Source: Verrucomicrobiota bacterium (GTDB lineage: Bacteria > Verrucomicrobiota > Verrucomicrobiia > Limisphaerales > J093). From it: 34,245 nucleotides of DNA. Position numbers and translations under genes: made by a program. The notes under the pieces are model-generated. The model searched no databases and was not told the origin of the DNA. It saw only the letters and a list, made by a program, of their open reading frames with translations. This document shows, piece after piece, positions 23,144 to 31,412 of the stretch. Positions within the stretch are counted from its first letter, which is position 1, and every line of letters starts with the position of its first letter. Where the stretch lies: the NCBI GenBank assembly GCA_012517065.1, contig JAAYVR010000284.1, positions 1-34,245 on the forward strand, in the 5' to 3' direction.

Positions 23144-24277
23144 TCAATCGGTCACCAACTCGCCTGCGGCCAGGAGCGCAGCCTGACGCTCAAGCGCGGT
23201 CATCGGGAAACAAACTTTCACCAGGCGATAAGAAGCAATTGTGGTGTTTCCGTCTCCGTGCAGTTTCAGATGGTCACGATCCCACGTAAGATAGGAGGCG
23301 GCCACTGTGCCCGGCACAGAAGCAATCGCCGCATTGAAAGCCGCCACAGTGGAATTGAAGGCGACCTGCGCGGTGCAGCCGGCGGCCATTGACAGATCGA
23401 ACGTACTGTCGCACTTGGCGAACAGCTTGAATTCGTCGATCGGGGTTGCACTGTTATCCCATTGCAGAATGAAGTTCTCGGTGTAACCCGCGTAAGCGCG
23501 CGCGCCTTTGGCGACTGTGTCGGGCCCCAGCGTTTTGGCTGTTTGGCAGCTCAGGAAATGGATTGCCTTGTTTTTGACTTCCGCACTGTCGTACGCGCAT
23601 GCTTCCAGTATTCGGTTGCCGGCATGCCCGGTGTACACGGTGTAAGACCCGTGGCCGATGCCGCTGATATAAACAGTCAGTGTGTTCTTTGCCTGTGGAG
23701 TAAAATTGGCCTTGACGTCATCGACTCCTTGCAGGACCACAACGCTAAACCCCTTGGCGGCGAACACCGGGTGCACGTTGGCCATACGATAGTTCGCAAA
23801 CGGCGTGGTGACAGAGTCCGTCGTATTCTCACAGAACAAAACCCGAGTGGGGACCTTCAAAATAATGCAACGTTTGATGGGTTTCCAATCAGGGACTCTT
23901 GGCAGTGGAGTCTTTGGGATTACAGGCCATGCAGGGACTATCTCGCCTGCAAGTGCAGTCATCAGTTCGCTGCAATGAGCCATTTCGGCTTCTAGGGCCA
24001 GTTGTCCAAATTCAGTCTGATTTTTTAGATGTGCGATGGCCTCGTCTTTTGTGACAAGACCCATGCCAATCACACCGAGTGTGAATTCAGGTTCAAGCTT
24101 GTATCGCTCAACCGCGAGCTTGACCCGTGTTTCCGTGTCCAACGACAGGAGTGAGCCGAGACGGAGAGCGGGTCTCTCGACGATGTCACGGGCCGTAAGG
24201 TAACGCCCGGTCGCATCATCAATCGCTAGTGGTTTTTTCGCCGCGTATTCTTTGAATTCCAATTTCCCAATTTTCAT
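23144..24277 (-). CDS. Caspase/gingipain-like (clan CD) cysteine peptidase with N-terminal adaptor-like module
   Basis: This 377-residue protein has an N-terminal module (about 1-112) that recurs as the whole of the neighbouring small protein. A Pro-rich linker follows (115-131), then an alpha/beta domain (about 135-300) that resembles caspase/CHAT/gingipain folds. The strand TVYISGIGHG carries a candidate catalytic His209. The strand KAIHFLSCQTAK carries a candidate Cys244, followed by GARAYAGYTENF, like the 'GA..xxGY' element after the Cys in CHAT-type peptidases. No signal peptide is present, so it is cytoplasmic. I infer a regulated protease, perhaps an effector in a defence or death pathway. 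It could instead be an inactive scaffold. No promoter or strong ribosome site was seen. Confidence 0.65.
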   Translation of the reverse strand: MKIGKLEFKEYAAKKPLAIDDATGRYLTARDIVERPALRLGSLLSLDTETRVKLAVERYKLEPEFTLGVIGMGLVTKDEAIAHLKNQTEFGQLALEAEMAHCSELMTALAGEIVPAWPVIPKTPLPRVPDWKPIKRCIILKVPTRVLFCENTTDSVTTPFANYRMANVHPVFAAKGFSVVVLQGVDDVKANFTPQAKNTLTVYISGIGHGSYTVYTGHAGNRILEACAYDSAEVKNKAIHFLSCQTAKTLGPDTVAKGARAYAGYTENFILQWDNSATPIDEFKLFAKCDSTFDLSMAAGCTAQVAFNSTVAAFNAAIASVPGTVAASYLTWDRDHLKLHGDGNTTIASYRLVKVCFPMTALERQAALLAAGELVTD

Positions 24278-24871
24278 ACAGTTACTTTGTGATTATTGGC
24301 AACACAACATCACCTCCCGAGTTGCCTTCCTTAGGGGACTACGGGGGTGATTGCGTAGCCGTTGTTTACGAGCGCTGACGAATAGCAGATTTATGACCCG
24401 TCTCTTGCCCGAGCCCGTTCCCGACACCAAGAAGACCGCCTTCTCCCTCCTCCTCACCCCTCCTTCCGCCTGAAAAGACGAGCTTCTACTTCCACTATCC
24501 ATAACACCCTAAACCTCGGCACAGATGCGTGTCAAGCGCTGAATTGGGGCCTGGTCGCTGCCCGCCAAGCAACTTTGGTTCCGGCTATTCCGGGCGGCGA
24601 AATATGCGAGCCCGGGAATTTTGCAGGAGTGGGAGCATAGGTGAACTATAGGGGGTCGCAGGTGAGATTGCCGGACTGAAGGCGGGACTTTGAAACGCTG
24701 TGAGCGCGGCATCACCCAATGCGCGGTACCACAACCGACCGCTGCCGAGGCATTGCAGCACTGCACGCTTGTCCTGGTCTGAGGCCGAGCCTCGGTAGCG
24801 AATCGAATTCGACAAACGGCAATTCAACTCTACAATAAGAGTTCATCGCAACTTGCAGCTTTGATTGCGTC
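24278..24871. other. Intergenic region with a partial hairpin element, no gene seen
   Basis: This 594-base divergent region separates the caspase-like gene from the nitroreductase gene. Positions 24566-24610 match the right half of the hairpin element at 252-377 (CAACTTTGGTTCCGG, then GCGAAATATGCG). A pyrimidine-rich run (24443-24470) lies upstream of the caspase-like gene. Short frames exist but none looks coding. Confidence 0.6.
24566..24610 (+). repeat. Right half of the hairpin (MITE-like) element
   Basis: It shares CAACTTTGGTTCCGG exactly with 335-349 and ends in GGGCGGCGAAATATGCG, comparable to GGGCTTGGGAAATATGCG at the right end of that element. No left arm was found, so this is a truncated or decayed copy. 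Confidence 0.55.
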
Positions 24872-25534
24872 ATGATTATGAAACCAAATACCATCGAACC
24901 ATCACATCTCCTCGCGGCGTTGAACTGGCGGCGTGCGATCAAGGTTTTCGATCCAGATAAACTAATTCCGGCCGAGACATGGGCGGCGTTGGAGCAGGCG
25001 CTGGTAATGTCAGCGTCATCTTACGGTCTGCAGCCCTATCGTTTCATCGTGGTACAGGACAAGAAGATTCGCCAACAGCTTTTGCCGCACGCATGGGACC
25101 AGCGCCAGGTCGTCGATGCATCGCATCTTGTCATATTTGCAGCGCGCACGGATGTCACTGAACAGGAGATCGACGATTACATCCAGCTCATAGCGCGCGT
25201 GCGCGGTGTCAGCCCTGATTCCTTGCGCAATTATCGCGAAATGATGCGGGACTCGCTGTTGGCCGACGACTTCAAGCCCGTGGCGCGTCATTGGGCGGCC
25301 AGACAGGCTTACATCGCGCTGGGCAATTTGCTCACGTCGGCAGCCTTGCTCGGCGTGGATGCGTGTCCGATGGAGGGCTTTGTGCCGGCTGGTTTCGATT
25401 CGGTGCTCGGGTTAACAGAGCAGGGGCTCACGGCTGTTGTCATGTGTGCGCTCGGGTACCGGAGCGCCGCGGACGAGTACTCGAAAGCCGCCAAAGTGAG
25501 ATTTCCCGCATCAGTGCTGGTGAAGCACGTTTAG
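24872..25534 (+). CDS. Nitroreductase-family NAD(P)H-dependent FMN oxidoreductase
   Basis: This 220-residue cytoplasmic flavoprotein of the nitroreductase superfamily would reduce nitroaromatics, quinones or similar compounds with NAD(P)H. The N-terminal LNWRRAIKVFDPDKLIP is the usual FMN-phosphate RR(S/A) segment. MSASSYGLQPYRFIVVQD is the typical SxxGxQPW/Y-type motif near residue 50. ARQAYIALGNLLTSAALLGVDACPMEGF and the closing ALGYRS follow in the expected order. Length is normal. The start is ATG at 24872 or 24878. It stands alone, and its physiological substrate cannot be told. Confidence 0.92.
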   Translation: MIMKPNTIEPSHLLAALNWRRAIKVFDPDKLIPAETWAALEQALVMSASSYGLQPYRFIVVQDKKIRQQLLPHAWDQRQVVDASHLVIFAARTDVTEQEIDDYIQLIARVRGVSPDSLRNYREMMRDSLLADDFKPVARHWAARQAYIALGNLLTSAALLGVDACPMEGFVPAGFDSVLGLTEQGLTAVVMCALGYRSAADEYSKAAKVRFPASVLVKHV

Positions 25535-25642
25535 CGTAGCCGGGCGCAGCGACAACCGAATTGGCATGTTTGTTGCTCCTGGGTGCGTGTGTTGACGCTT
25601 CGGAGCAGCGGTTTGCGACGTTCAAAAAAATCCAAAAAAATG

Positions 25643-25671
25643 TTGACACCCGCTTGCTATTCTGAGAAATT
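25643..25671 (+). promoter_or_regulatory. Candidate promoter of the duplicated-module surface protein
   Basis: A consensus TTGACA box (25643-25648) lies 57 bases before the ATG at 25705, just after an A-rich tract (25624-25640). With a 17-base spacer the -10 position reads GAAATT, which is poor. The strong -35 box and the A-rich upstream tract are the reason for the call. Confidence 0.4.
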
Positions 25672-25704
25672 GAGCGCGCACACGGAAACAACAAAAACGA
25701 CGAT

Positions 25705-26346
25705 ATGAGAACAAAAACCTTATTGCTAACGGCTGCGCTCGGAGTTGCTGCGGCAGCAACAACAATGGCGCAGGTTTACTCGGTCAATGCAGTTGGCTAC
25801 GTCAACGTGTCATTGGTGAAGGGTTGGAACATGATTGCCAATCCTTTGCAGAACCAGACTGACAACAGCGTTGCGGGTCTGTTCGGTGACATGCCACTGG
25901 GAACGACGGTTTATAAGTGGAATGGCACAGGATTTGATTCGGCGACATCGCTGGGCGGTGGCGACTGGATCTATGGCGGGCCGGAGTTCACTGTGGTTCC
26001 AGGGGACGGTATTTTCGTATTTGTACCTGCTGATGCGACGGCTCCGACAGTGACGTTCGTGGGCGAAGTACCGCAAGGCGACGCTAGCAACATGAATGTC
26101 AAGGCGGGGTTCCAACTCATCGCTTCGAAGGTTCCGCAAGCTGGCAAGCTGGCGACGGACCTCAAGTTCCCGGGTGATGTTGGAGACACCGTTTACAAAT
26201 GGAACGGCGCCGGTTACGACAGCTACACTTGCCTCGGTGGGACAGATTGGTTGCCGGAGGAACCCACCGTCGCGGTTGCGCAATCGTTCTGGTCATACAA
26301 GGCCGCAGCGGTGAATTGGACGCGCAACTTCTCGGTCAACCCATAA
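25705..26346 (+). CDS. Secreted protein with two tandem 'NPL' modules
   Basis: This 213-residue protein has a clear signal peptide (about 1-22, cut after TMA). The mature part holds two copies of one module. The first (about 29-115) runs VGYVNVSLVKGWNMIANPL...TTVYKWNGTGFDSATSLGGGDW...GDGIFVF. The second (about 130-205) runs MNVKAGFQLIASKVPQ...DTVYKWNGAGYDSYTCLGGTDW...AQSFWSY. This 'VNAVGYVN...G(W/Y)xxIANPL' type is common among exported proteins in Verrucomicrobia, but the function is not known. It is followed 61 bases later by a PEP-CTERM gene, so both may be surface or matrix proteins made together. Confidence 0.75.
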   Translation: MRTKTLLLTAALGVAAAATTMAQVYSVNAVGYVNVSLVKGWNMIANPLQNQTDNSVAGLFGDMPLGTTVYKWNGTGFDSATSLGGGDWIYGGPEFTVVPGDGIFVFVPADATAPTVTFVGEVPQGDASNMNVKAGFQLIASKVPQAGKLATDLKFPGDVGDTVYKWNGAGYDSYTCLGGTDWLPEEPTVAVAQSFWSYKAAAVNWTRNFSVNP

Positions 26347-26407
26347 GGATTCGGTGTAGTTTTAACGGAAACCCAAACAAAATCGAAACCAGGAGAGAAA
26401 CAGCGAT

Positions 26408-26941
26408 ATGAAAAAGATACTGATAATGGCGAGCCTCGTTGCGTCTGTGAGCCTGATGGCGCAGGGGACGTTGATGCTGGCCAACCTCGGTGGTGGCGCC
26501 AATGCGCCAGTGTTCGAGAAAGATGGTGTAACCAAGGTTGCAAAGAACGCTTACAAGGCCTTGGTTTACGTGGCTGCTGACGAGGCGGCTGCGAAAACCA
26601 GCACCACCCCAGTGGCGGCGGCTGTAACGTTCAACGCGGCTGGTTACTTCGTTGGTCCGACGGTGACACTCACCGGTTTTGGTCCGGGCAGCAAGCCATG
26701 GGTCAAAGTCGAAGTCTTCGAAGCTGGCTACAACGACTATGCCACTGCAGCCAATGCTTTGGCGAAAGTTGGAGTTGCTACGTTCCAGCTTGGGTCCGGG
26801 CTTGGTGGTGGTGAACCTCCGCTGCCTGCGCCGGGATTGGTTGGGATGCCGAAGATTGAAGTCGCTCCCATCCCTGAACCGTCTGTCCTGGCTCTGGTTG
26901 GGTTGGGCGTCGCTGCGTTCTTGCTGCGCCGTCGCAACTAA
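26408..26941 (+). CDS. PEP-CTERM sorting-domain protein
   Basis: This 177-residue exported protein has a signal peptide (about 1-19, MKKILIMASLVASVSLMAQG), a Gly/Ala-rich beta-type body, and a C-terminal PEP-CTERM tripartite tail. The tail consists of PIPEPS, a hydrophobic helix (VLALVGLGVAAFLL) and RRRN. Such tails are recognised by an exosortase and attach or release the protein at the surface, often with exopolysaccharide. No exosortase gene is in the window. A good Shine-Dalgarno sequence, AGGAG (26391-26395), supports the start at 26408. A strong terminator follows at 26969. Confidence 0.88.
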   Translation: MKKILIMASLVASVSLMAQGTLMLANLGGGANAPVFEKDGVTKVAKNAYKALVYVAADEAAAKTSTTPVAAAVTFNAAGYFVGPTVTLTGFGPGSKPWVKVEVFEAGYNDYATAANALAKVGVATFQLGSGLGGGEPPLPAPGLVGMPKIEVAPIPEPSVLALVGLGVAAFLLRRRN

Positions 26942-26968
26942 TCTGAGATAGAGCAAATCGTTTTCACG

Positions 26969-26996
26969 AAGGCCGCCCATTTCGGGCGGCCTTTCG
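26969..26996 (+). terminator. Intrinsic-type terminator after the PEP-CTERM gene
   Basis: AAGGCCGCCC and GGGCGGCCTT form a perfect 10-bp stem with a 5-base loop (ATTTC) and are followed by TCGCTTTT. It ends the plus-strand unit 25705-26941. Confidence 0.8.
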
Positions 26997-27094
26997 CTTT
27001 TACTGCGGATTTGCTGAAACCAGTGGCGCGCCCGCTCCGCCAGAGTCCCGCCTTTAGGCGGCTTTGAAACGAGCATTCATCGGGCAGTAACGGC

Positions 27095-27204
27095 GTTGAA
27101 CGTTGTACGTTGAGGGTTGCACGTTGAACGTTCTCAAGAAGACGACCATGCTGATAAACCTATGAAAACGTTCAACGTACAACGTTCAACTTACAACGTT
27201 CAAC
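27095..27204. repeat. 38-bp inverted repeat built from GTTGAACGTT units
   Basis: The left arm (27095-27132) and right arm (27167-27204) match as an inverted repeat at 34 of 38 positions, with a 34-base loop. Each arm is itself made of roughly 10-bp GTTGAACGTT-like units, so it can fold into a long hairpin. It lies in the 615-base gap between the PEP-CTERM gene and the GspE-like gene. Confidence 0.85.
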
Positions 27205-27342
27205 TGGGCCGCGGGTTTGCCAACCCAGTGGTGTTGTCCGCCGCGGCTGTCAGAGTGCGGTGTTTAGGCGGGAAAGTTACATTTGGTTTGGAGTTGGCAC
27301 GGCAGGGTTGCGTCCAGTGGGGGGGCAGGTTGCGTTTCCCGG

Positions 27343-27465
27343 GCGACGGAGTCGCGGCTGATGTTTCGCAGCTCGGCGTGGCAGGCAGCCCGGGGGGCGC
27401 AGGAGCCAGGGCACTGCTCGTCCGGCGGCTTCGGTTCCGGCCACGCTTGGCTGCGAGATATGCGG
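27343..27465 (+). repeat. Hairpin (MITE-like) element, diverged copy
   Basis: This copy starts with GCGACGGAGTCGC (27343-27355), as does the copy at 252-264. The arms are ATGTTTCGCAGC (27361-27372) and GCTGCGAGATATGCG (27450-27464). Compared with the first copy the arm centre changes from CCC/GGG to CGC/GCG, a paired change that keeps the stem. The segment GGTTCCGG is shared. No gene is seen in the rest of 26997-27556. Confidence 0.6.
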
Positions 27466-27556
27466 GTCAAGGCTCGACAAGCTGTTGGTTGCGATGCAAC
27501 ATCGGGGTGTTTGTGAGATTTGGCATGGGCTGAGTTGAGGTCGCGAAATCCAACCT

Positions 27557-28774
27557 ATGAACGAAACAACCCGGTACCTGCAGTCGCTGAGCGACGACCG
27601 CGAAATCGAGGTGGCAGTGCTTGTCAATTATCTGATCATCGACGCGGTAAGACTGAACGCCAGCGACATTCATATCGAGCCGTGGGAGAGTACGATAGTG
27701 GTGCGCGTTCGGCTTGGCGGTGTGCTGCAGGAGCTTGTGCATTTGCCGCTCGAGCTCATGGAAAAGATAAGCGGCAGGGTGAAAGTAATGGCGACACTGA
27801 TTTCGTACGTGAACGATCTGCCGCAGGAAGGGCACGTGCCGGCGAGCCCGGAATTCGGTGGGGTGGAACTGCGCGTTTCGACTTTTCCCACCGTTCGCGG
27901 AGAGAAGATTGTCATTCGCATTTTTGATCCCAAGAGCCGGAACTTCGAGCTGAGCGGCCTTGGGTTCGAAGAAGACACTCTGAAGGCTTTTGTGCGGCTT
28001 TTGGCCAAGCCAAACGGGATGCTGCTGTTAACCGGGCCAACCGGGTCGGGCAAGACGACCGCGATTTACGCGGCACTTACGCATCTTGTGAAATGTCATG
28101 GCCCGACAATTAGCATTTCGACGGTTGAAGACCCGGTCGAGTTCAATCTGCCGATGATAAGCCAGGCCCAGGTCAACCCGGCCAAAGAATTCACATATCC
28201 GCGTGCACTGCGGTCGCTGATGCGGCAGGATCCACAGGTGATCATGATAGGGGAAATCCGCGATGCAGAGACTGCGGCGATTGCGGTGCAAGCCGGCCTC
28301 ACGGGGCACCTTGTCATAAGCACAATTCACGCGGGGAACACGGCTGGCGTTTTTGCGCGCCTGATCAACATGGAGATCGAACCGTTCCTGTTAGCCTCGA
28401 GCTTGAGTGGTGTGCTTGGACTGAGATTGATCAGGACCAACTGTTCGTTCTGCTCGGAACCGTATGAACCCGAACCGTCGATTCTGAAATATCTGCCCGA
28501 GGAGGCTTTGCCATCTGCGAATCTGCGCCGCGGCGGCGGGTGCGCGACTTGCCTCGAGACAGGTTACGGCGGGCGCACGGCACTGACAGAAATGCTGGTG
28601 GTGGACGAGGTGATACGCGATGCGGTTTTGCAGAAGCTGCCCACGCGCGCGCTTCAAGAGATCGCTATTCGGCAGGGCATGCAGACACTATGGCAAAACG
28701 GCATTCGGCGCGTCCTCCGTGGCGAGACCACAATGGAAGAAATCCTTCGTGTTTTGGCGGCGGATGTGTTTTGA
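27557..28774 (+). CDS. Short GspE/PilB/PilT-type secretion ATPase
   Basis: This 405-residue cytoplasmic hexameric ATPase belongs to the type II secretion/type IV pilus family. The N2-like domain (about 20-125) starts with the typical ASDIHIEP segment. The C-terminal domain has Walker A GPTGSGKTT (160-168), an Asp box with EDPVEF, Walker B IGEIRD (231-236) and the His box STIHAG. The zinc site has Cys296/299 and Cys329/332, a mark of GspE/PilB rather than PilT. The MshEN/GspE N1 domain is absent, so it is shorter than usual (about 500-570). No other pilus or secretion gene is adjacent. The glycosyltransferase gene begins 24 bases later. Confidence 0.93.
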   Translation: MNETTRYLQSLSDDREIEVAVLVNYLIIDAVRLNASDIHIEPWESTIVVRVRLGGVLQELVHLPLELMEKISGRVKVMATLISYVNDLPQEGHVPASPEFGGVELRVSTFPTVRGEKIVIRIFDPKSRNFELSGLGFEEDTLKAFVRLLAKPNGMLLLTGPTGSGKTTAIYAALTHLVKCHGPTISISTVEDPVEFNLPMISQAQVNPAKEFTYPRALRSLMRQDPQVIMIGEIRDAETAAIAVQAGLTGHLVISTIHAGNTAGVFARLINMEIEPFLLASSLSGVLGLRLIRTNCSFCSEPYEPEPSILKYLPEEALPSANLRRGGGCATCLETGYGGRTALTEMLVVDEVIRDAVLQKLPTRALQEIAIRQGMQTLWQNGIRRVLRGETTMEEILRVLAADVF

Positions 28775-28798
28775 ATTGTCGGATCGCCTCACGGTAAA

Positions 28799-29935
28799 AT
28801 GTTTGTTCCGCTGATCCTGGCTGGGGTTGCGCTGGCGAGTTTGGCGCTGGCATTGTGGCAATGGGTTGAATGTCGGCTTTTCCCGCTGCACGAGCGCAAG
28901 CGCGATTATTCATTTGCGCCTCCGATCACCGTGCTGAAGCCGCTGAAGGGCGCTGATGATCAGACGGAGAGTTGTTTGCGGAGCTGGTTTGAGCAGGATT
29001 ATCGCGGCGAAGTTCAGTTGCTTTTCGGAGTTCACACTGCGGATGACCATGCGGCGGCGGTCGTTGGGAAGTTGCTTGCTGAATTCCCGAAGGTGGACGC
29101 TCGGTTGATTGTTTGCGGGGAGCGGCTTGGAGCGAATGCCAAAGTTTCCACGTTGGTTCAGCTTGAACGGCTGGCGCGCAACGATCTGCTGGTGATCAGC
29201 GATGCTGATGTGCGTGCGCCGAAAGACCTATTGGCCGAGCTTGCAGCACATTCGGCGGATGCTCGTGCAGGCTTGCTGAATCCGCTTTACCGTGTGCTTG
29301 CTCGACCGAACTTTGCCGGGCGTTGGGAAGGGGTGAGTGTTAACGCTGATTTTTGGACGAGCGTGTTACAGTCGCGGCGCATCGAGCCAACTCGATTTGC
29401 GTTGGGTGCCGTGATGTGCGTGCGGCGGTTGGACGTCGGGAGGATTGGTGGGATTGCCGCGTTGTTGGACTATTTGGCCGATGACTTCGAACTCGGGCGG
29501 CGCGCGGCTGAGAGTGTCGGGATTGTCGAGCTCTTGCCGGTGGTTGTGGACTGTTGTCATGGCCGTGAGAATTGGGGACAAGTTTGGCGCCGTCAGCTCA
29601 GGTGGGCTCGGACGATTCGTGCGTGCCGACCGGTTGCCTACGGTTTGAGCATTGTGTCAAACACGACCTTGTGGGCGCTTGCATGTTTCATTTCAGCGCC
29701 ATGCACATGGACGGGCGTTTTGGCGGCAGTTTGTTTGGCGGCAAGGCTGGCTACAGCCTTTGACAACGAGCGGCGACTTGTGCAATCGGCGGCGCATTTG
29801 CCGTGGTTTTGGATGCCGCTTGTGAAAGACCTGCTTGCGGCTGTGCAATGGGCACTGGCATTTGCCGGAAACACAGTCGAGTGGCGCGGCCAAAGATATC
29901 GCATTGTTCGAGGGGGGAAGATAGAACCGGCATGA
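28799..29935 (+). CDS. Membrane glycosyltransferase, GT2/GT21 (ceramide glucosyltransferase/HpnI-like)
   Basis: This 378-residue membrane-bound enzyme transfers a sugar from a nucleotide sugar to a lipid or hopanoid-like acceptor. It has an N-terminal helix (about 3-22) and the family start ITVLKPLKGADDQTESCL. The metal and sugar motifs are SDADVRAP (about 138), the second Asp region DDFELGRRA (about 228) and the acceptor motif RQLRWARTIR (about 267). Two or three C-terminal membrane helices follow (about 285-345). This order matches GT21 ceramide glucosyltransferases and bacterial HpnI. No hopanoid genes are nearby, so the acceptor is undecided. It lies 24 bases after the GspE-like gene. Confidence 0.88.
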   Translation: MFVPLILAGVALASLALALWQWVECRLFPLHERKRDYSFAPPITVLKPLKGADDQTESCLRSWFEQDYRGEVQLLFGVHTADDHAAAVVGKLLAEFPKVDARLIVCGERLGANAKVSTLVQLERLARNDLLVISDADVRAPKDLLAELAAHSADARAGLLNPLYRVLARPNFAGRWEGVSVNADFWTSVLQSRRIEPTRFALGAVMCVRRLDVGRIGGIAALLDYLADDFELGRRAAESVGIVELLPVVVDCCHGRENWGQVWRRQLRWARTIRACRPVAYGLSIVSNTTLWALACFISAPCTWTGVLAAVCLAARLATAFDNERRLVQSAAHLPWFWMPLVKDLLAAVQWALAFAGNTVEWRGQRYRIVRGGKIEPA

Positions 29936-30027
29936 ACATAATGCGGTGCAGCACAAGCCGGTGAAACGTTGATGAACAAACCAGACGCAGCCAGACCGGT
30001 CAGAACGGTCCTACCTGGGTGACCTCA

Positions 30028-30720
30028 CTACTCCTCGATGGGTTTTGCGCCGTGAATGGCCAGAATTGCGTTAAGGCGCTGGCGTGGTGTCAGCCCTGGC
30101 AGTGCCGCAATTCTTTCCACAGCGAATCTGCTGAAGGCCACAAGGATTTGGTCGCGCAGTTCTCGTGGTGGGGTATTCCCGTCAAGCCGGACAAGGTATG
30201 GTTTGCGGATGGCAAGGAAGATGTCGCGAGACTTTGATTGTTGGGTGATGGTTTCGAAGTCGTTTGTGCGGCCGTCGCGATTTCCGACCCTTGCGAGCGC
30301 GGTTTGTGGGTCGAGGTCGATTATTATTAACAAGTTTGGTTCGATTGCGATGGTTTCGTTCTGTTTGAGCAGATCGTTGGGATCGAAACCGCGCGCGCCC
30401 TGGTAGGCGACGGTCGAGAAGTAATAGCGGTCTGTAATCACAATCTGGCCTGCCGACAGGGCGGGACGGATGACTTCATCGACATGCTGTCTCCGATCCT
30501 CCATGAACGCTTGGAGTTCTTCTTCCGGCGAGAGACGACCGTTTACGGCTGATTCGCGGAGTTTGCGTCCCCACGGGCCGTTGGTAGGTTCGTGGGTCAG
30601 GATGCAGTTCAGCCCGCGCTCGCGCAGGATGCGGCCCACTTCGCGTGCCTGGAGACTTTTACCTGCCCCATCGATGCCTTCGATGGCGATCAAGAATCCA
30701 CCTGGGATTGTTTGGTTCAT
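30028..30720 (-). CDS. tmk: Thymidylate kinase
   Basis: This 230-residue cytoplasmic enzyme phosphorylates dTMP to dTDP with ATP. The P-loop AIEGIDGAGKS lies at about 12-22. The DRY-type motif VITDRYYFSTVAYQGARGFD is near residue 95, and a LID-like Arg-rich stretch (ALARVGNRDGRTNDFE) is near 145. The protein is slightly longer than the usual 205-215. Its ATG at 30720 overlaps the ribE stop (ATGA), so it is translated with riboflavin synthase. The C-terminal RLNAILAIHGAKPIEE tail is extra. It converges on the glycosyltransferase gene across a 92-base gap without a clear terminator. Confidence 0.93.
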   Translation of the reverse strand: MNQTIPGGFLIAIEGIDGAGKSLQAREVGRILRERGLNCILTHEPTNGPWGRKLRESAVNGRLSPEEELQAFMEDRRQHVDEVIRPALSAGQIVITDRYYFSTVAYQGARGFDPNDLLKQNETIAIEPNLLIIIDLDPQTALARVGNRDGRTNDFETITQQSKSRDIFLAIRKPYLVRLDGNTPPRELRDQILVAFSRFAVERIAALPGLTPRQRLNAILAIHGAKPIEE

Positions 30721-31334
30721 TTGGGGCGGAGATCGATCTGCTGCAGCAACTGTGCGACGTATTTGCCGATGAGATCGGCCTCGAGGTTGACAAGCTGACC
30801 CGGTCTGCGCTCCCGGAGATTTGTCACTTCGAACGTGTGGGGTATGATCCAGATTCTGAAGCCCTTTGGCAGGACGTCGGCTATTGTAAGGCTGATGCCG
30901 TCAACTGCGATTGAACCTTTGTAGATTACGTATCGCATTACTTCCTGCGGCGCTTCAACTTCAAGGACCCAGTCTTGACCAACTTTTTCCCAGCGTGTGA
31001 TTCGACCGACTCCGTCGATGTGTCCAGTGACGAAGTGGCCGCCCATGGGCGCGGTGGCACGGAGCGAGCGTTCAAGGTTGACGAGCGAACCTGTACCAAG
31101 CTCGCGGAAGTTGGTTTTGTTCCATGTTTCCTGCAACAAATCGAACTTTGCCAGCTTGGATCGGCCTCGCAGTGGTGTTCCGACAACGGTAAGGCAACAA
31201 CCATTGACTGCGAGGCTGTCGCCAACCTTCAGCCCTTTTGCGCACAATTTGGGGCGGATTGTTAATACTATCGAGCGTTCGGTGGGCTCGATCGATTCCA
31301 CAACGCCTGTTTCTTCGACAATGCCTGTGAACAT
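30717..31334 (-). CDS. ribE: Riboflavin synthase, alpha chain
   Basis: This 205-residue enzyme makes riboflavin from two molecules of 6,7-dimethyl-8-ribityllumazine. It starts with the family hallmark MFTGIVEETGVV and has two lumazine-binding barrel repeats (about 1-95 and 96-195). LAVNGCCLTVV in the first and IAVDGISLTIADV in the second are the matching substrate-binding strands; GHFVTGHIDGVG opens the second. The ATG at 31334 was chosen over a longer frame because MFTGIVE is the universal start. It lies downstream of ribD across about 300 bases that hold a 15-bp repeat, and overlaps tmk. Confidence 0.96.
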   Translation of the reverse strand: MFTGIVEETGVVESIEPTERSIVLTIRPKLCAKGLKVGDSLAVNGCCLTVVGTPLRGRSKLAKFDLLQETWNKTNFRELGTGSLVNLERSLRATAPMGGHFVTGHIDGVGRITRWEKVGQDWVLEVEAPQEVMRYVIYKGSIAVDGISLTIADVLPKGFRIWIIPHTFEVTNLRERRPGQLVNLEADLIGKYVAQLLQQIDLRPK

Positions 31335-31412
31335 ACTTGAATGCTGTGTGCGGTACAAGGCGCACGCCAGACGGACTTCATAATCACAAAGTCGGGTTCA
31401 AGCAATAATATT

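Noticed and set aside
24293-24502. Small minus-strand gene of 69 codons upstream of the caspase-like gene
   Set aside because: The sequence is basic and low in pattern, with no recognisable domain or ribosome site, and seems a chance frame in a pyrimidine-rich region.
25643-25660. Sigma-54 promoter upstream of the duplicated-module protein
   Set aside because: TTGACACC..TTGCT looks similar, but the spacing is one base short and the invariant -24 GG is GA.
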